Source of the DNA: JBJHBP01 sp050485645
GTDB taxonomy: Bacteria > Pseudomonadota > Gammaproteobacteria > Steroidobacterales > Rariloculaceae
Direction of reading: 5' to 3'
Assembly (NCBI GenBank): GCA_050485645.1
Contig: JBJHBT010000001.1
Span: 163,822-227,821 of the forward strand
Length of the DNA stretch: 64,000 nt
Under the pieces are notes generated by a model. It was not told where the DNA came from, did not search any database, and saw only the letters and a program-made list of their open reading frames with translations. Each line of letters begins with the position of its first letter. Position 1 is the first letter of the stretch. The position numbers and the translations under genes are program-made. Shown here piece after piece: positions 28,077-36,806 of the stretch.

Positions 28077-28469
28077 TTATCCTTTCAGACTGCCAATGCC
28101 GAGTGAACCATCGGCTACCGATGCCTCCGCGCCGGCCCCATCGGCCGCGGCGCTGCCGTCATCCGTGTGTACCGCTTCATCGTGCACGATGGGACCGTCC
28201 TTGAACAGATAAGTCCTGAGTTCCTTGTCGATGTGCGGATTGCGACGTCTGAGCCACTCCAGCACCATGGCCGCATGCTCCATCTCCTCGTCGCGATTGT
28301 GTTCCAGAATGCGGCGCAGCTCGGCGTCACCGGTCGCCTCCAGGCGCTGGTCGTACCAGTCAACGGCTTCCAGCTCTTCCATCAGGGAGACGATCGCCCT
28401 GTGTCGATCGATGGTCGCCGGACTCAGCTTCGCCGGGTCTTCATGCAGATCTCCACTCGCACTGGCCAT
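28077..28469 (-). CDS. Encapsulated ferritin-like cargo protein (EncFtn)
   Basis: A 130-residue ferroxidase cargo. Iron ligands fall at the same numbers as in the described Rhodospirillum rubrum EncFtn: E32, W38, E62 and H65 (in MEELEAVDWYD and RDEEMEHAAM). EncFtn forms a ring decamer with the di-iron site at the dimer interface and oxidises Fe(II) for storage in the encapsulin. A variable acidic linker (about 88-118) ends in the targeting peptide DGSLGIGSLKG at 120-130, the conserved encapsulin-loading signal. A strong GAGGAGA precedes the ATG. It is the first gene of the run that continues into encapsulin and cop genes. Confidence 0.96.
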   Translation of the reverse strand: MASASGDLHEDPAKLSPATIDRHRAIVSLMEELEAVDWYDQRLEATGDAELRRILEHNRDEEMEHAAMVLEWLRRRNPHIDKELRTYLFKDGPIVHDEAVHTDDGSAAADGAGAEASVADGSLGIGSLKG

Positions 28470-28508
28470 TCGATGATCTCCTCAACCGCTTGTCAGACCA
28501 CATCATTG

Positions 28509-28528
28509 TGACATGATGCACGATGTCA
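28509..28528. promoter_or_regulatory. Candidate operator in the EncFtn/antiporter divergent promoter region
   Basis: Perfect six-base inverted repeat TGACAT-N8-ATGTCA in the 137-base region between the divergent EncFtn and KefB-type antiporter genes. It lies about 40 bases before the EncFtn start, within an AT-richer patch. Which regulator binds is unknown; it does not look like a canonical Fur box. Confidence 0.35.
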
Positions 28529-28606
28529 TATTAACCGGCCGCGTGACGGGAATCATCCGCCATCGTGGCGGCGGGCAACCTCGAGCCGGAACAGGGAGGC
28601 GATCGA

Positions 28607-30304
28607 TTGGCGTTTGAATCCATGTTTACCGAGATCGCCGTCGTCCTGGCGATCGCCGCGGTGATCGGCATTGTCGGCCTGCTGCTGCGCCAGCCGCTGA
28701 TCGTTGCATTCATTGCCACCGGTATCGTTGTCGGACCCGACGTGCTCGGCCTGTTGCAATCCGAGGCACCGGTGACCCTGCTGGCCGAAATCGGGATCGC
28801 GGTGCTGCTGTTTCTGGTCGGCCTCAAGCTGGACCTCCAGATCGTGCGATCGCTTGGCTCCGTCGCACTGGCCACCGGTCTGGGTCAGGTCGCGTTCACG
28901 GCCATCATCGGCTTCATGATCTGCATCGGTCTCGGACTGGACGTCGTGACCAGCGCCTATGTGGCGGTTGCGCTCACGTTCTCCAGCACCATCATCATCG
29001 TCAAGCTCCTGTCGGACAAGCGCGAGGTCGACTCCCTGCATGGGCGCATCGCACTGGGCTTTCTGATCGTCCAGGATATCGCCGTGGTATTCGCGATGAT
29101 GGTGCTGTCTGCCGTCGGCGTCGGTGCCGCCGTCGACGCCAGCCAGTGGTGGATACTGACGACGCTGAGCGGCACCATCGGCCTGCTGATCGTCGTCAGC
29201 CTGTTCATGCGCTATGTGGCCGAGCCGCTGCTGCGCCGCATAGCCAGGGTACCGGAACTGCTGGTCACTTTCGCGCTCGCCTGGGCCGTGCTGTTCGCCG
29301 CCGCCTGCGAATGGATCGGCCTGGGCAAGGAGCTTGGCGGGCTGCTTGCCGGTGTTTCGCTGGCATCCACCACGTTCAGGGAAACGCTCGCATCGCGACT
29401 CTCCAGCCTGCGCGATTTCCTGCTTCTGTTCTTCTTTCTCGCGCTCGGGTCTGGCATGCGTCTGGATACACTGGGCGAACAGGTGCCCACGGCTTTGCTG
29501 CTGTCCGCTTTCGTGCTGATCGGCAACCCGGTGATCGTCATGATCATCATGGGCTACATGGGGTATCGCAAACGCACGGGCTTTTTCGCCGGTCTCACAG
29601 TTGCGCAGATCAGCGAGTTCTCGCTGATCTTCATGGCCATGGGCATCGCGTTGGGTCATGTGGCGGAAGCGTCCATGGCGCTGGTCACGCTGGTCGGCCT
29701 GATTACCATCACCACGTCCACCTACATGATCCTGTATTCGCAGTCGCTGTACGGCGTTCTGGAACGCTTCCTGTCCTGGTTCGAACGGGACATGCCACAC
29801 CGGGAAGGCGATACGCCGCCGTCCATGGCGGAGAATCCCGACGTGATCATCTTCGGCGTCGGGCGCTACGGCCGTGAGATCGCCAAGGTCTTCGGCGGCG
29901 CCGGTGCGAAACTGCTGGGTGTGGACTTCGATCCCGAGACGCTGGATCAATGGAAGCGTCGCGGACTGCCCGGCATGTATGGAGATGCCGCCGATCCGGA
30001 CTTTCCGCATCTGCTGCCCCTGAACGACGTGAAGTGGGCCATCATTGCAATGCCACCATCACCGATGGCCCTTCAGGAAGACGCCCGGGTGGTGCTGATG
30101 GAAGGTCTGCGCAAGGAAGGGCTTCGCGGCCGGATCGCGATACGCAGTCACGATGCCGCCGATGCCGAACGCATGAAGGCGTACGGCGCCGACCTGGTTC
30201 TGTCACCATTTGCCGATGCCGCGATCCGCGCGGGCGAAGTCACCGGGTTTGTGCCACTTCCGCAACCATTTGGTGAAGCAGAGGATCCCGCGACCTCCTC
30301 CTGA
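28607..30304 (+). CDS. CPA2-family cation:proton antiporter with RCK/TrkA-N domain (KefB-like)
   Basis: Membrane antiporter of 565 residues. About 12-13 membrane segments cover residues 6-385, with the CPA2 motif GIVVGPDVLGLL and the exchanger stretch LTFSSTIIIVKLLSDKRE. A cytoplasmic TrkA-N domain follows (about 405-550, with NAD-binding GVGRYGREIAKVFGGAG). These proteins exchange potassium or sodium for protons and may be gated by nucleotides or glutathione adducts. The TTG at 28607 is chosen because AGGGAGG lies seven bases upstream; the ATG at 28622 lacks a well-placed site. It is divergent from EncFtn. Confidence 0.92.
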   Translation: MAFESMFTEIAVVLAIAAVIGIVGLLLRQPLIVAFIATGIVVGPDVLGLLQSEAPVTLLAEIGIAVLLFLVGLKLDLQIVRSLGSVALATGLGQVAFTAIIGFMICIGLGLDVVTSAYVAVALTFSSTIIIVKLLSDKREVDSLHGRIALGFLIVQDIAVVFAMMVLSAVGVGAAVDASQWWILTTLSGTIGLLIVVSLFMRYVAEPLLRRIARVPELLVTFALAWAVLFAAACEWIGLGKELGGLLAGVSLASTTFRETLASRLSSLRDFLLLFFFLALGSGMRLDTLGEQVPTALLLSAFVLIGNPVIVMIIMGYMGYRKRTGFFAGLTVAQISEFSLIFMAMGIALGHVAEASMALVTLVGLITITTSTYMILYSQSLYGVLERFLSWFERDMPHREGDTPPSMAENPDVIIFGVGRYGREIAKVFGGAGAKLLGVDFDPETLDQWKRRGLPGMYGDAADPDFPHLLPLNDVKWAIIAMPPSPMALQEDARVVLMEGLRKEGLRGRIAIRSHDAADAERMKAYGADLVLSPFADAAIRAGEVTGFVPLPQPFGEAEDPATSS

Positions 30305-30382
30305 AGCGTCATCCGCTATACTGCACGGTCACAGCGATCCCTTATCGCCATCCGTCGCCTCCGACGGCAGGAGCACCTATCC

Positions 30383-31300
30383 ATGCGCAACCTCGTCCGC
30401 CTGACCACCTCTTCCCTGCTGGCCTGCAGCCTGGCCGCGGGTGTGAACGCACACGCAGCCAGCTACTACTACGAAGCAACGACGCGAACCGAGGGCGAAT
30501 CCGCCGGCCGCGGCGCCACGGCCAATGTCCGTGGCTGGGTGGACGGCAGCCGCGCCAAGGTCGAGTACCTGGATGCCGATTCAAGCGGTCTGTTCCGCGC
30601 CGGCAGCTACCTGCTGACCACCGACGGCGGTGCAACGCTGTATCTGGTCAATCCCGCCGAACGTGCCGTATCGGAGCTGGAACTGGATGCCATGTTCGGC
30701 ATGATGGGCAGCGTCATGAACGCCATGGGCGGCCTTGTGAACATGCAGTTCGGCGACTTCGTCAACGAACGCGTGGAGCAGCGCCCGGGCGAGAACATCC
30801 TCGGCTATCCGACCACGTTCCACCATTTCAACACCGGCTATACAGCGACGATGTCCGTGCTCGGCATGCGCAACGAGTCGCGGTCGGAAACCCGGCAGCA
30901 GGTGTGGTGCGCCGACGGGCTCCAGGCCGACGGTTTCGGCATCTGGCTGCGCCCGGATCGCTTCCGCACCGGCAATACGGAACTGGATCAGCTGATCGCC
31001 CAGGAATACGGCGCATTGGACTGCGTGCCGCTGCGCATGCGCAGCGAGTCCACCACCAGCGATCGACGCGGCCGCCCGTCCACGACCACCACGGTGATGG
31101 AGGTGACGGTGCTGCGTGAGGAGTCGGCGCCCGTATCGACCTTCGAACTGCCTGCCGACTACGAGCACGTCTCATTGCTGGCCGGCCTGCCCGACGAACT
31201 GCGCGAGCTGCTGGAGCAGAGCGAACAGATGGAAATCGAGGTGCCGGAGAGTGGCGACAGCGGTCGTCGGCCGCGGCTGCGCGATCTGCTGAACCGCTGA
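30383..31300 (+). CDS. Exported DUF4412-like protein
   Basis: A 305-residue secreted protein with a signal peptide (about 1-26, ending NAHAA). The mature part has the spacing of DUF4412-type proteins: YYYEATTRTEG near the start, VRGWVDGSRAKVEYLD, YLLTTDGGATLYLVNPAERAVSEL, then a later TMEVTVLREESAP-like beta segment with FELPADYE. A single Cys pair (VWCADG, LDCVPL) may form a disulphide. The C-terminus is charged. Function is unknown. AGGAG lies eight bases before the ATG. It faces the acyl-ligase fusion gene convergently with only 38 bases between stops. Confidence 0.7.
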   Translation: MRNLVRLTTSSLLACSLAAGVNAHAASYYYEATTRTEGESAGRGATANVRGWVDGSRAKVEYLDADSSGLFRAGSYLLTTDGGATLYLVNPAERAVSELELDAMFGMMGSVMNAMGGLVNMQFGDFVNERVEQRPGENILGYPTTFHHFNTGYTATMSVLGMRNESRSETRQQVWCADGLQADGFGIWLRPDRFRTGNTELDQLIAQEYGALDCVPLRMRSESTTSDRRGRPSTTTTVMEVTVLREESAPVSTFELPADYEHVSLLAGLPDELRELLEQSEQMEIEVPESGDSGRRPRLRDLLNR

Positions 31301-31338
31301 CGGATCACGCCGGCGACGGCGCAGGAAGCCGTGAGCAC

Positions 31339-34188
31339 CTAGGCACGCTCGTCGTCACGATCCGGTTCACCACAGACCCGCAGCATGGCCTGGCGAACGT
31401 CACGACCGAGCGCGACGGCGTCCTCCCATGCCTCGCCCCGAGCCCGGTGCGGTGCCAGAAATGTCACTGCAACAGGATGACGTCTGGGTAGGTGCGTGCC
31501 CTCCAGCAGTACCCGACGCGTGCCACGGAGCACGATCGGCACCACCGGGCGCCCGGCTTCCGCCGCGGCACGAAACGCACCCATCCGGAACGGCAGCAGC
31601 CCCGGCTGACGCTGAAACGTGCCCTCCGGAAAAATCATCAGCGTCTCTCCGGCAGCCGCGTATTCGGCCAGGCGGTTGGCGTCACTGCTGCTGCGCTGAC
31701 GCTGCGAGCGATCCACGAACACCAGCCCCGCTCGCTCGAGCAGCCAGCCCAGCAACGGCACACTGCGCAGCTCCAGTTTGCCGACGAAGCGTACCGGCCG
31801 CGGCAGCACACTCACCAGCACCAGTGCGTCGACATAGCTGGTGTGATTGACGACGAAAATCGGCCGATCATCCCAGCGCCTGTGCTCGGCACCGTGCACG
31901 ACGATGCGGATCCCGGCTGCAGCGAAAATCAGTCCGGCAATGTGATGTAATGCACTCCAGCGCCTCCCGGCGCCCGGGAGAACCACCAGCGCACCGGCGC
32001 CGATCAAGGCCGCCACGCCGGTCAACGCCAGGACATAGATGCCGTAGCTACGCCGTACCGCGTCCGCGGCGCCGCGCCGTATCCACGACAGCGCGGCACT
32101 CAGTGACATCCGCAACAGCTGCATCCGTATGCCGCGCTGGGGTTTGTGCAACGCGCCCTGCTGATACAGATCGCGCATCGCCGTTCTGCGAATTTTGCCG
32201 CTGGACGTTTTCAACACGGTGCGTGGCGGTACGAACACCACCTCATCCGGCTCGATGGCGAACAGCGACTTCGCGGCGTTTTCTATCTGCTGTCGGATCG
32301 CATCCAGTCGTTGCGCGTCGCGCTCGGTCGTCTCGGCGACCACCACGAGCTGCTCGGTCTCACGGGCAGCATCCCTCGCACCGAGCACCGCCACGCATCC
32401 CCTGCGTATGCCATCGATATCACCGGCGGCCTGTTCAAGCTCATACGGATGGATATTGCGCCCGCCGCGTATGATCATTTCCTTGTCCCGCCCGGTGACG
32501 AACAGCTGTCCGTCCGCGATGTACGCCCGGTCTCCGGTATCCAGCCATTCACCGTCGTAGAGCGCGGCACTGGCCTCGGCATTGCGATAGTAGCCGCCGG
32601 TTGCCGAAGGGCCGCGAAACTGCAGTCTGCCCTCCTCGCGTTCACCCATTTCCTGACGATTGCCGGCAACCACGCGCAGATGGTGTCCCGGCAGCACATG
32701 ACCACAGTCCACAAAGACGAGCGCATCGTGATCGTTCTCGGCAGCCGACGCCGCGCGACCAGTGCTCCGGAACGTGTCGCGCTGAATGCGGTCCACCACC
32801 AGCCCCCGGCCCGGCGTGGGCATCGCAAGCGCCACCGTGGACTCGGCCAGTCCGTACACCGGCGACACCGCGCCCGGCTGCAGGCCGAACCGGGAGAATC
32901 GCCGCACGAAACTGTCCAGCGTCACCGGACTCACAGGTTCGGCCCCGTTCATCGCTACCCGCCAGCTGGACAGATCCATGCCCCGCAGTTCTTCATCCGC
33001 GACCTTGCGCAGACACAGTTCGTAGCCGAAATTCGGTGATGCCGACAATGTTCCGCGATACTGGTGGATCGCCGTCAGCCATCGCGACGGGCGCCCGAGA
33101 AACCGCAGCGGAGACATCAGTACGACTTCACAGCCCACGTACAGACTGCCCAGCCAAGCGCCGATCAGACCCATGTCGTGGTACAGAGGCAACCAGCTGA
33201 CGAACACATCGTCCGGCGTGGCCTCGAGTCGTCCAATCGCACCGCGCAGATTCGCGAGCATGTTGGCATGCGTCACGATGACGCCCTTGGGCTGACCGGT
33301 ACTGCCGGAGGTGTACTGCAACAGCGCGATGTCCTGCGCAACAGCCGGAGACGGAGTCACCAGTGTCGCGCCCCGCAGCAGATCCTCGGGAACGACGATC
33401 CGCAACAGACTTTGCACATGCGGCTTCAACAGGTGCGCGAACCGAACAGCTTCACGCACCGTGATCATCAGCTGTACGCGGGCACTGTCGAGGATTCGCA
33501 CGTGCCGGCGCATGTGTTCTTCCAGCTGCGAAGGACGAAGCGGCGGATAGACGGGTACGGGTATGCCGCCGGCAAGCAGCGTGCCCATGAAACACAACAG
33601 GTATTCACGACCGGTGGGCAGCATCAGAGCGACGGAGCCGCCCGGCAACAGTCCGGCCGCCTGCAGCGACGCGGCAATCCGGGTGGCATTGTCGTGCAGC
33701 TCGCGATAGGTGATCGTTTCGATCCCCTCGTCGTCGCCTATGATGCGGCAGTGAATGCGTTCCGGGTGTGCGGCCACGTGCCAGGCGAGCACCTCATGAA
33801 GCGTGGCGGCATCCCGGGGCCAGTCCGACCGGGATACGGAACGTTCAATCCTGATCTGCGCCCCGGCCTCAAGCGTGCGCCCGCGCGCGGCCAAGAGCGT
33901 TCGCAACAGATCGCGGACCGATTCGGCCACCAGCATCTCATCCGGCAGACTCACACCGAAGTGGCGCTCCATACGCAGCATCAGTTCAGTGCGCGCCAGG
34001 CTGTCGAGGCCCAGATCGCGATCGAGAATGCTGTCCAGCGTCACCGCGCGATGATCGCGACCCGCATGCAGTTCCTGCAGCAGCTGCTCAAGAAGATTCA
34101 GCAGCTGCCGTGACGTCTCACCTGTGTATTCCGTTCCGCCGGCGTCGCGGTCGGTGTCTGTCGGATGTCGTGGCGTGTCTGTACTCAC
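31339..34188 (-). CDS. ACP / AMP-ligase / PlsC acyltransferase fusion protein
   Basis: A 949-residue multidomain enzyme. An acyl carrier domain (about 25-105) has the phosphopantetheine Ser at 63 (LGLDSLART). An acyl-CoA/acyl-ACP synthetase-like domain (about 120-690) has the P-loop YTSGSTGQPKGVIVTH, YHDMGLIGAWLGSLYVG (fatty acyl-AMP ligase style), DTGDRAYIADGQ and a C-terminal lysine in KTSSGKIRR. Two membrane segments (about 715-765) lead into a PlsC acyltransferase with NHTSYVD and FPEGTFQ. The likely route is activation of a fatty acid, loading onto the fused ACP and transfer to a lysophospholipid or similar acceptor, like Aas but with ACP built in. The GTG start overlaps the gloB stop as GTGA. 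Confidence 0.88.
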   Translation of the reverse strand: MSTDTPRHPTDTDRDAGGTEYTGETSRQLLNLLEQLLQELHAGRDHRAVTLDSILDRDLGLDSLARTELMLRMERHFGVSLPDEMLVAESVRDLLRTLLAARGRTLEAGAQIRIERSVSRSDWPRDAATLHEVLAWHVAAHPERIHCRIIGDDEGIETITYRELHDNATRIAASLQAAGLLPGGSVALMLPTGREYLLCFMGTLLAGGIPVPVYPPLRPSQLEEHMRRHVRILDSARVQLMITVREAVRFAHLLKPHVQSLLRIVVPEDLLRGATLVTPSPAVAQDIALLQYTSGSTGQPKGVIVTHANMLANLRGAIGRLEATPDDVFVSWLPLYHDMGLIGAWLGSLYVGCEVVLMSPLRFLGRPSRWLTAIHQYRGTLSASPNFGYELCLRKVADEELRGMDLSSWRVAMNGAEPVSPVTLDSFVRRFSRFGLQPGAVSPVYGLAESTVALAMPTPGRGLVVDRIQRDTFRSTGRAASAAENDHDALVFVDCGHVLPGHHLRVVAGNRQEMGEREEGRLQFRGPSATGGYYRNAEASAALYDGEWLDTGDRAYIADGQLFVTGRDKEMIIRGGRNIHPYELEQAAGDIDGIRRGCVAVLGARDAARETEQLVVVAETTERDAQRLDAIRQQIENAAKSLFAIEPDEVVFVPPRTVLKTSSGKIRRTAMRDLYQQGALHKPQRGIRMQLLRMSLSAALSWIRRGAADAVRRSYGIYVLALTGVAALIGAGALVVLPGAGRRWSALHHIAGLIFAAAGIRIVVHGAEHRRWDDRPIFVVNHTSYVDALVLVSVLPRPVRFVGKLELRSVPLLGWLLERAGLVFVDRSQRQRSSSDANRLAEYAAAGETLMIFPEGTFQRQPGLLPFRMGAFRAAAEAGRPVVPIVLRGTRRVLLEGTHLPRRHPVAVTFLAPHRARGEAWEDAVALGRDVRQAMLRVCGEPDRDDERA

Positions 34189-34976
34189 CAGCTGTCGCGC
34201 AACTCGCGCAGTCTGATGAACACGGTGGCCGGATCGGGTTCGTCCGGCAGATCAGGAAACGCCCGGCGCAGTTCCGTCACCACGGATTCGCTGTGCAGAC
34301 GCAGAAAGCAGTTGACGCGCTTCTCCACACCCATGGTCGTCACCATTGCCGCCGCCGGATCCTGGTTGGCGATCTGCTCCAGCAAACGTCTGGCATCACC
34401 GTTGTCCGGTTCACGATCGAGCGTGAAACGCAGATTGCCGGCGATGTAATCGTGTCCGGGAAACACACGCAAGTCGTCAGACAGCTGCGCCAACTGCGAC
34501 GCAAAGGTATCGTAAAGTCGCCAGGGATCTCCGCCTCGACGACAGTTTCCCGCCCCGGCATTGAACAGCGTATCACCAGTAAACAGCGCGGGCTGATCAG
34601 TGTGTGCGACCAGACACAGATGACTCATCGTGTGACCTGGCGTATCGAGCACTTCCAGTTCCACACCGCGGCCGACGGTCACAATGTCGCCGGCCCGCAG
34701 CCCCTGGTCGATGCCGGCAATGCGGTCGCCGGCGTTGTGATGAGCCAGCAGCCTTGCACCGGTGGCCGCGATCAGCGGCTGATTGCCGCCGATGTGATCG
34801 TGGTGTTCGTGGGTGTTGAGAACCTGACGAATCACCCAGCCGCGAGCCGCCGCCACCTGCTGGCATTTCTGGTGATCGAGCGGGTCGATGGCCAGAGCCT
34901 CGCCGGTATCCGGGCAGGCGATCAGGTAGTTGAAGTTGCGCAGCGCGTTGCCGGTCCAGATCTGCTCGATCAGCAT
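34185..34976 (-). CDS. gloB: Hydroxyacylglutathione hydrolase (glyoxalase II)
   Basis: A 263-residue cytoplasmic MBL-fold thioesterase that hydrolyses S-lactoylglutathione. Metal ligands: THEHHDH (about 56-62), TPGHT, GDTLF and FPGHDY. The glutathione-binding side shows the variant GAGNCRRGG instead of GCGR, and the C-terminal helical domain (about 180-263) is complete. It is the first gene before the acyl-ligase fusion and overlaps it by four bases; whether it acts on glyoxal products or on an acyl thioester of the fusion enzyme is not clear. Confidence 0.9.
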   Translation of the reverse strand: MLIEQIWTGNALRNFNYLIACPDTGEALAIDPLDHQKCQQVAAARGWVIRQVLNTHEHHDHIGGNQPLIAATGARLLAHHNAGDRIAGIDQGLRAGDIVTVGRGVELEVLDTPGHTMSHLCLVAHTDQPALFTGDTLFNAGAGNCRRGGDPWRLYDTFASQLAQLSDDLRVFPGHDYIAGNLRFTLDREPDNGDARRLLEQIANQDPAAAMVTTMGVEKRVNCFLRLHSESVVTELRRAFPDLPDEPDPATVFIRLRELRDSW

Positions 34977-35072
34977 GTGTTTGGCGTCGTTCCCTGATGC
35001 ATGGGCGTTCAGCCTAGCAACATGACAGCCTGCTTGAAAGGCGGCGGCCGGCTGCGTGAAACGACCGGTGCG

Positions 35073-36806
35073 CTACAGCAGCGTCAGCCAGGCCAGCAGC
35101 AGCGCGCCCAGCAGCAACAGGGTGCCGGCCGCTGCCAGACGCAGATGGCGGTCGATGGCAGCCACCCTGCGCAGGGGCAGGCGGGCGCAGGTCGCTCGCC
35201 ATGAACGCAGGTGCGGGAATCGGGGCCATTCCACAGCAGCCACCCTGGCCAGTCCCCGTTCCACCGGCACGATCAGGTCACCTTCCGGAATCCGGAATGC
35301 GTAGCGGTTGATTCGCGCCAGCCACGCGAGCACCGCAATCGCCACAGCCACCAGCAGCGGCCACAACGCATCCCACAATGCCACCGGGCTGAACCCCGCA
35401 GCATCGATGGGCGTGCCGTTGAAGGCCGGCAACCCGATGGCCGCCGCCGCGATCAGCACCAGCACGGGCAGCATCCTGAGCGGTGAATCGCGCCTCGCGC
35501 CCTGCGCGACGTCCGGGTCACCCGCCCTACCTGCATCACTGCGCCCACTCCGACTGGCAAGACCCGGTTCGCGTGCCAGGCGAACCAGGCCAAGCAGGTG
35601 GAGCATCAGCAACGCCGTCATCACCGAACTGATGGTCAGCCCGTTGGCCGCCAGCATGCCCCACAGACCGGCATCGACATCGAGGGCGCCCTTGGCCGCG
35701 GCTTTCGCGAACGCGCCACTGGTGAATGGTGCGCCTGCCAGTGCCAGGGCAGGCAGCAGCATCAGCCACAAACGCAGACGAGTGGCTGCACCGGCAGCCA
35801 GAAACAGTGCCGCCTTGGCCACGCCATGATGCACAGCGAACACCACCACCGCAGCCGACAGCAACGGCCAGGACCGCGGAAACAGCAGTGCGGAACCGAT
35901 CAGCGTTGTCAGAAGTCCCATCTGGCTCACGGTGGAGTACGCGAGCACCACCTTGGGGTTGCGCTGCGTCAGGCCGATCAGAACGGCGCCGAATGCGCTC
36001 AGCAAACCCAGCGCAACAGCCACCTGGCCCAACGACACAAAGCCGTCGCTACCCAATGGCAGTAATCGCAGCCAGCCGATCAATCCGGCTTTCACGATCA
36101 CGCCGGACAGCACGGCACTGGCCGGTACCGGTGCGCGTGGATGGGCGAGTGGAAGCCAGACATGCAGCGGCATCACACCCATTTTCACGGCGAACCCGGC
36201 GAACACGAGCACGGCCAGCAGGAACCCCGAAGGGTGTCCCGCCAGCAGTGCCGGCAACGCGTCCAGCGCCGCATTGCCCCCTACCGCACCAATGGTCAGC
36301 ACCACCATCAGCAGCAGCGCTTCGGCGATGAGTGCCACAACGATGTAGACACGTCCGGCACGCAGGGACTCGGGTTTGCGGTCGTGAACGACAAGGCCAT
36401 AGGCCGCCAGTGTCATGAGCGCATACCAGAAATACAGTCCGACCAGATTCTGTGTCAGCAGCACGCCGGCATTGCCGGCCAGAGTCAGCAGGTGAAACAG
36501 TCCATAGCGCCATGCAGCGGGATCGCCGCGAAACTGCATGGCAGCATGCCAGCCGGCGGCGGTCCATATCAGCCCGGCGGCCGCCAGCAGCGGAACATGC
36601 GCGGTATCCACACCCAGGCGCATGCCGAGCAGCAGCGGATCCAGCGCAACGTCACCACCGGTGAAAGCAGCCAACAGCAGCGGCAACGCGGCCAGCGGCA
36701 GGGCCGTGATGAGGCATTGCGTACGCCGCAGCCGTGGCACGGCGAACGCCACCGCCAGCAGCAGCGGCAGCCAGACGGCCAGCATCACCAGCGTGTTGCC
36801 TACCAT
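35073..36806 (-). CDS. Third MnhD/NuoL-like proton-conducting subunit of the Mrp cluster
   Basis: A 577-residue membrane protein with about 14 segments and a C-terminal tail. It is homologous to MrpA/D and NuoL/M/N. The conserved lysines are seen in FAVKMGVMPLHVWLPLAHPRA and HGVAKAALFL. However, the early membrane glutamate of this family is replaced: the site reads YFWYALMTLAAYGLV where others have FWELMSL. This suggests an altered proton path. A low-complexity hydrophilic insert (about 430-455) is present. It overlaps the previous D-like gene by seven bases and ends the cluster. Confidence 0.85.
   Translation of the reverse strand: MVGNTLVMLAVWLPLLLAVAFAVPRLRRTQCLITALPLAALPLLLAAFTGGDVALDPLLLGMRLGVDTAHVPLLAAAGLIWTAAGWHAAMQFRGDPAAWRYGLFHLLTLAGNAGVLLTQNLVGLYFWYALMTLAAYGLVVHDRKPESLRAGRVYIVVALIAEALLLMVVLTIGAVGGNAALDALPALLAGHPSGFLLAVLVFAGFAVKMGVMPLHVWLPLAHPRAPVPASAVLSGVIVKAGLIGWLRLLPLGSDGFVSLGQVAVALGLLSAFGAVLIGLTQRNPKVVLAYSTVSQMGLLTTLIGSALLFPRSWPLLSAAVVVFAVHHGVAKAALFLAAGAATRLRLWLMLLPALALAGAPFTSGAFAKAAAKGALDVDAGLWGMLAANGLTISSVMTALLMLHLLGLVRLAREPGLASRSGRSDAGRAGDPDVAQGARRDSPLRMLPVLVLIAAAAIGLPAFNGTPIDAAGFSPVALWDALWPLLVAVAIAVLAWLARINRYAFRIPEGDLIVPVERGLARVAAVEWPRFPHLRSWRATCARLPLRRVAAIDRHLRLAAAGTLLLLGALLLAWLTLL

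Noticed and set aside
28553..30010. 485-residue antisense frame over the antiporter
   Set aside because: Gln/Asp/His-rich shadow; the plus strand has membrane segments and NAD-binding motif.
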